Shown one piece after another: positions 23,460 through 25,261 of a stretch of 25,261 nt of DNA. The DNA lies in the NCBI GenBank assembly GCA_946631805.1, contig CAMPAJ010000002.1, positions 1 to 25,261 on the forward strand. The letters are read 5' to 3'. The notes below the pieces were generated by a model, which saw only the letters and a program-made list of their open reading frames with translations, ran no database searches and was not told where the DNA came from. Source of the DNA: an uncultured Eggerthellaceae bacterium (GTDB lineage Bacteria > Actinomycetota > Coriobacteriia > Coriobacteriales > Eggerthellaceae). The position numbers and the translations under genes are program-made. Positions within the stretch are counted from its first letter, which is position 1; each line of letters starts with the position of its first letter.

Positions 23460-23526
23460 CGAAAACCCTCTCTTTGAAAAGCAGCGCTAATCGCACTGGC
23501 CTGCAGCCATTCGGTTTCATCCCCCG

Positions 23527-23766
23527 CTAGTACAAAAGCACGTCGTAGACGCCCTCGTGCGCTATGCCGTAACGCTGCAACCCGGCAAGGAGCTCATCTT
23601 TTTGACCCGCCTCGGCGCTCCATGCGAGACCGCAGCCAGCATCGATCTCGGAGGGAACGGGGATGATGCGTCCCGGGAGGCCCATTTCACGCGCCAGAGA
23701 TTCCATGGCCATGGCATCGGACGTCGAGCCGAACGTGACGACTGGCTTCAGCGTTTTCTTGCGCAT
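23527..23766 (-). CDS. DUF3343 protein (putative Se/S carrier-like)
   Basis: This 79-residue protein matches the DUF3343 (Se/S carrier-like) pattern. A beta strand with FGSTSDAMAMESLAREMGLPGRIIP is followed by PSEIDAGCGLAWSAEAGQKDEL, with the single conserved cysteine in the AGCGLA motif near residue 45. The cysteine is proposed to carry persulfide or perselenide between a desulfurase and an acceptor. The ATG at 23766 follows AAGGAGGGG, a strong ribosome-binding site. It sits between a cysteine desulfurase gene (96 bp upstream) and an activase gene, and selD follows. The order suggests that selenium is passed from the desulfurase to this protein and on to SelD. That path is inferred from context; the family has little experimental support. 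Confidence 0.85.
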   Translation of the reverse strand: MRKKTLKPVVTFGSTSDAMAMESLAREMGLPGRIIPVPSEIDAGCGLAWSAEAGQKDELLAGLQRYGIAHEGVYDVLLY

Positions 23767-23862
23767 CGCCCCTCCTTTCGTGCATGGCGGCGCAATACAA
23801 AACGTCGCATCGCGCCGCGAGCTGCTCGGCCTGCGATATGACCATCATCCCGCACCATACCC

Positions 23863-25005
23863 CTATGCGAGTTCGGCAACGATTTCGCCCAGCGCCGAAA
23901 TGCCAACATCCACTTCCTCGACCGTGTTGAAATGCGAGAAGCTGAAACGCACAGCGCCTTGCCGCTCGGTTCCCAACGCCTCGTGCATAAGAGGCGCGCA
24001 ATGGGCGCCGGCGCGCGTGCACATACCGTAGTCCGCATTCAGCAAATCGGCGACGACCGCAGAATCGGCATCGGCCACGTTGAGCGCCACGATACCCGTG
24101 CGATCAATCCCACCGCCGCCGTAAACCTTCACGCCATCGAGCGCGCGCACGCCAGCTTCAAAACGGGCCGCGAGCGATTGCGTGGCCAACCGAATCGTAT
24201 CGACACCCTTGCCTTCTATATAGCCCACGCCCGCCAGCAAGCCGGCAATGCCGTGGGCGTTGAGCGTGCCCGCCTCGAGCCGCTCCGGCATAAACGACGG
24301 GTGCTCTCGATCGTAACTATGCGTTCCCGAGCCGCCGACCTTGAGCGGCGCAATATCCACACCGTCCGCCACGACGAGACCACCCGTGCCCTGAGGCCCG
24401 AATAAGCTCTTATGACCCGTGAAGCATACGACGTCAACGCCTTGCGCTGCCATATCGATGGGCACGATGCCGGCGGTCTGGGCCGCATCGACGACCAACA
24501 ACGCGTCATGATCGTGGGCAATCGCAGCCAAACGTGCGATATCGTACACGTCGCCCGTCAAATTCGAAGCATGGGTCACGACCGCAATCCGCGTATTGGG
24601 TCGAAAGGCCTCCGCGAACGCCTCGTAGTCAAGCGAACCGTCACGCCCAATCGGCACGATACTGACTTGAGCAACACCCTCGTCTTCCAAACGAAACAGC
24701 GGACGCAGCACGGAGTTGTGCGATGCCGCCGTCGTAACGGCATGATCGCCAGGATGCAAAAGCCCGATAATCGCAACATTAAGCGCCTCGGTCGCATTCG
24801 AAGCGAACGCGACCCTCTTCGCTCCAGGCCCACCGAAAAGATCCGAAATCTTCTGACGCGCCTGGAAAACCGTCATGCCCGCATCGAGCGACGCCTCGTG
24901 CACGCCCCGCCCCACACCGCCGAACGAATCGATAGCGCGCGCAACGGCCCGAGCCACCTCAGGCGGCTTCATACGCGTCGTCGCAGCATTATCGAAATAC
25001 AGCAT
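23863..25005 (-). CDS. Cysteine desulfurase-family PLP enzyme (class V aminotransferase fold)
   Basis: Read from the ATG at 25005, six bases after GGAG, it has 380 residues. An in-frame GTG at 25017 would add four residues. It opens MLYFDNAATTRMKPP, typical of the family; FASNATEALNVAI and ASHNSVLRPL bind PLP phosphate and ring, DAAQTAGIVPID carries the Asp/Gln pair, and the Schiff-base lysine is in FTGHKSLFGPQGTGG. EAGTLNAHGIAGL and the catalytic-loop region MCTRAGAHCAPLMHEALGT follow, with two cysteines. The pattern resembles the cysteine desulfurase subgroup often found beside selD and DUF3343, which frees sulfur or selenium from cysteine or selenocysteine. It heads a minus-strand run through to selB. 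Use of selenocysteine rather than cysteine is inferred from position only. Confidence 0.88.
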   Translation of the reverse strand: MLYFDNAATTRMKPPEVARAVARAIDSFGGVGRGVHEASLDAGMTVFQARQKISDLFGGPGAKRVAFASNATEALNVAIIGLLHPGDHAVTTAASHNSVLRPLFRLEDEGVAQVSIVPIGRDGSLDYEAFAEAFRPNTRIAVVTHASNLTGDVYDIARLAAIAHDHDALLVVDAAQTAGIVPIDMAAQGVDVVCFTGHKSLFGPQGTGGLVVADGVDIAPLKVGGSGTHSYDREHPSFMPERLEAGTLNAHGIAGLLAGVGYIEGKGVDTIRLATQSLAARFEAGVRALDGVKVYGGGGIDRTGIVALNVADADSAVVADLLNADYGMCTRAGAHCAPLMHEALGTERQGAVRFSFSHFNTVEEVDVGISALGEIVAELA

Positions 25006-25080
25006 GCGATTCTCCACTCATCTACATGACCAAAACCAACGAACAGCCCCAACGCTAGCGCCAACACACCCGGCGAAAAA

Positions 25081-25097
25081 AAGGGACTGTCCCCTTT
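25081..25097. repeat. GGGA-CTG-TCCC palindrome with A- and T-runs
   Basis: A GGGA/TCCC dyad (25083-25086 with 25090-25093) around CTG is flanked by an A-run and TTT. It lies 75 bp upstream of the desulfurase start. Short GGGAC...GTCCC hairpins of this kind are common dispersed elements in Coriobacteriia genomes; function here is unknown. The remaining bases to 25261 are GC-rich, with no convincing gene and a near-repeat of ...GCAAGCCGA (ends near 25183 and 25261). Confidence 0.4.
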
Positions 25098-25261
25098 AAT
25101 GCATCCAATGCACGCAGCGCAGTCGAGACCCCTCCCGAGTAAGGCCGAGCAGCCCCGAGGGTCCGCCCGCCGGGGCGGCGAGACAGCAAGCCGAAGCCAA
25201 GCGAACGGCCCCCTGTCGGGAAAACGCAGCCCCGCGAGGGGGAGGCGGGACGGCAAGCCGA

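Noticed and set aside
24969..25256. An open frame at the right edge on the minus strand
   Set aside because: Its composition is arginine- and proline-rich with no ribosome-binding site, and it overlaps the desulfurase start.

Overview
The window looks like chromosomal DNA of a GC-rich anaerobic gut actinobacterium of the Coriobacteriia, probably Eggerthellaceae. This is inferred from three things: several MttB-type methyltransferases and BCCT transporters side by side, a complete selenocysteine machinery whose SelD is itself a selenoprotein, and the general base composition. No rRNA, tRNA, phage, insertion sequence or CRISPR array was recognised.

Left part (1-14221), quaternary-amine uptake and demethylation. 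Three genes encode MttB-superfamily methyltransferases: mttB1, cut by the left edge; mttB2 at 6887-8356; mttB3 at 9432-10847. The two complete genes read through without an in-frame amber codon, so they are the non-pyrrolysine type that acts on quaternary amines such as betaines or carnitine. They are interleaved with three BCCT transporters (403-1953; 3341-4887, frameshifted; 12680-14221), one MFS transporter (11254-12546), three TetR regulators and one MerR regulator. No corrinoid protein, corrinoid:THF methyltransferase or reductive activator is encoded here, so the methyl group must be passed to partners encoded elsewhere. Regulatory DNA is readable. Two promoters with the MerR hallmark 19-bp spacer and the same palindrome precede mttB2 and the MFS gene. 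GATAACA-type palindromes lie at the tetR1/BCCT2 divergent region and just downstream of the mttB3 promoter.

Middle part (14284-17727). Two convergent EamA/DMT-type transporters are followed by an intergenic region with a perfect 39-bp inverted repeat, a terminator hairpin and a previously easy-to-miss 57-codon gene. A LysR regulator comes next. A 39-bp element occurs twice (31/39 identical), once upstream of the second EamA gene and once between the small gene and lysR, suggesting one small LysR regulon.

Right part (17797-25005), selenium cluster, all on the minus strand. In transcription order: a class V aminotransferase-fold cysteine desulfurase, a DUF3343 Se/S-carrier-like protein, a 2-hydroxyacyl-CoA dehydratase activase-like ATPase, selD (with an in-frame UGA read as selenocysteine), selA and selB. 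The likely logic is Se delivery (desulfurase, DUF3343) to SelD for selenophosphate, then SelA for Sec-tRNA synthesis and SelB for UGA decoding. The tRNA-Sec gene was not found here. The last 250 bp hold no convincing gene, only GC-rich repeat-like sequence with a small GGGA/TCCC hairpin.
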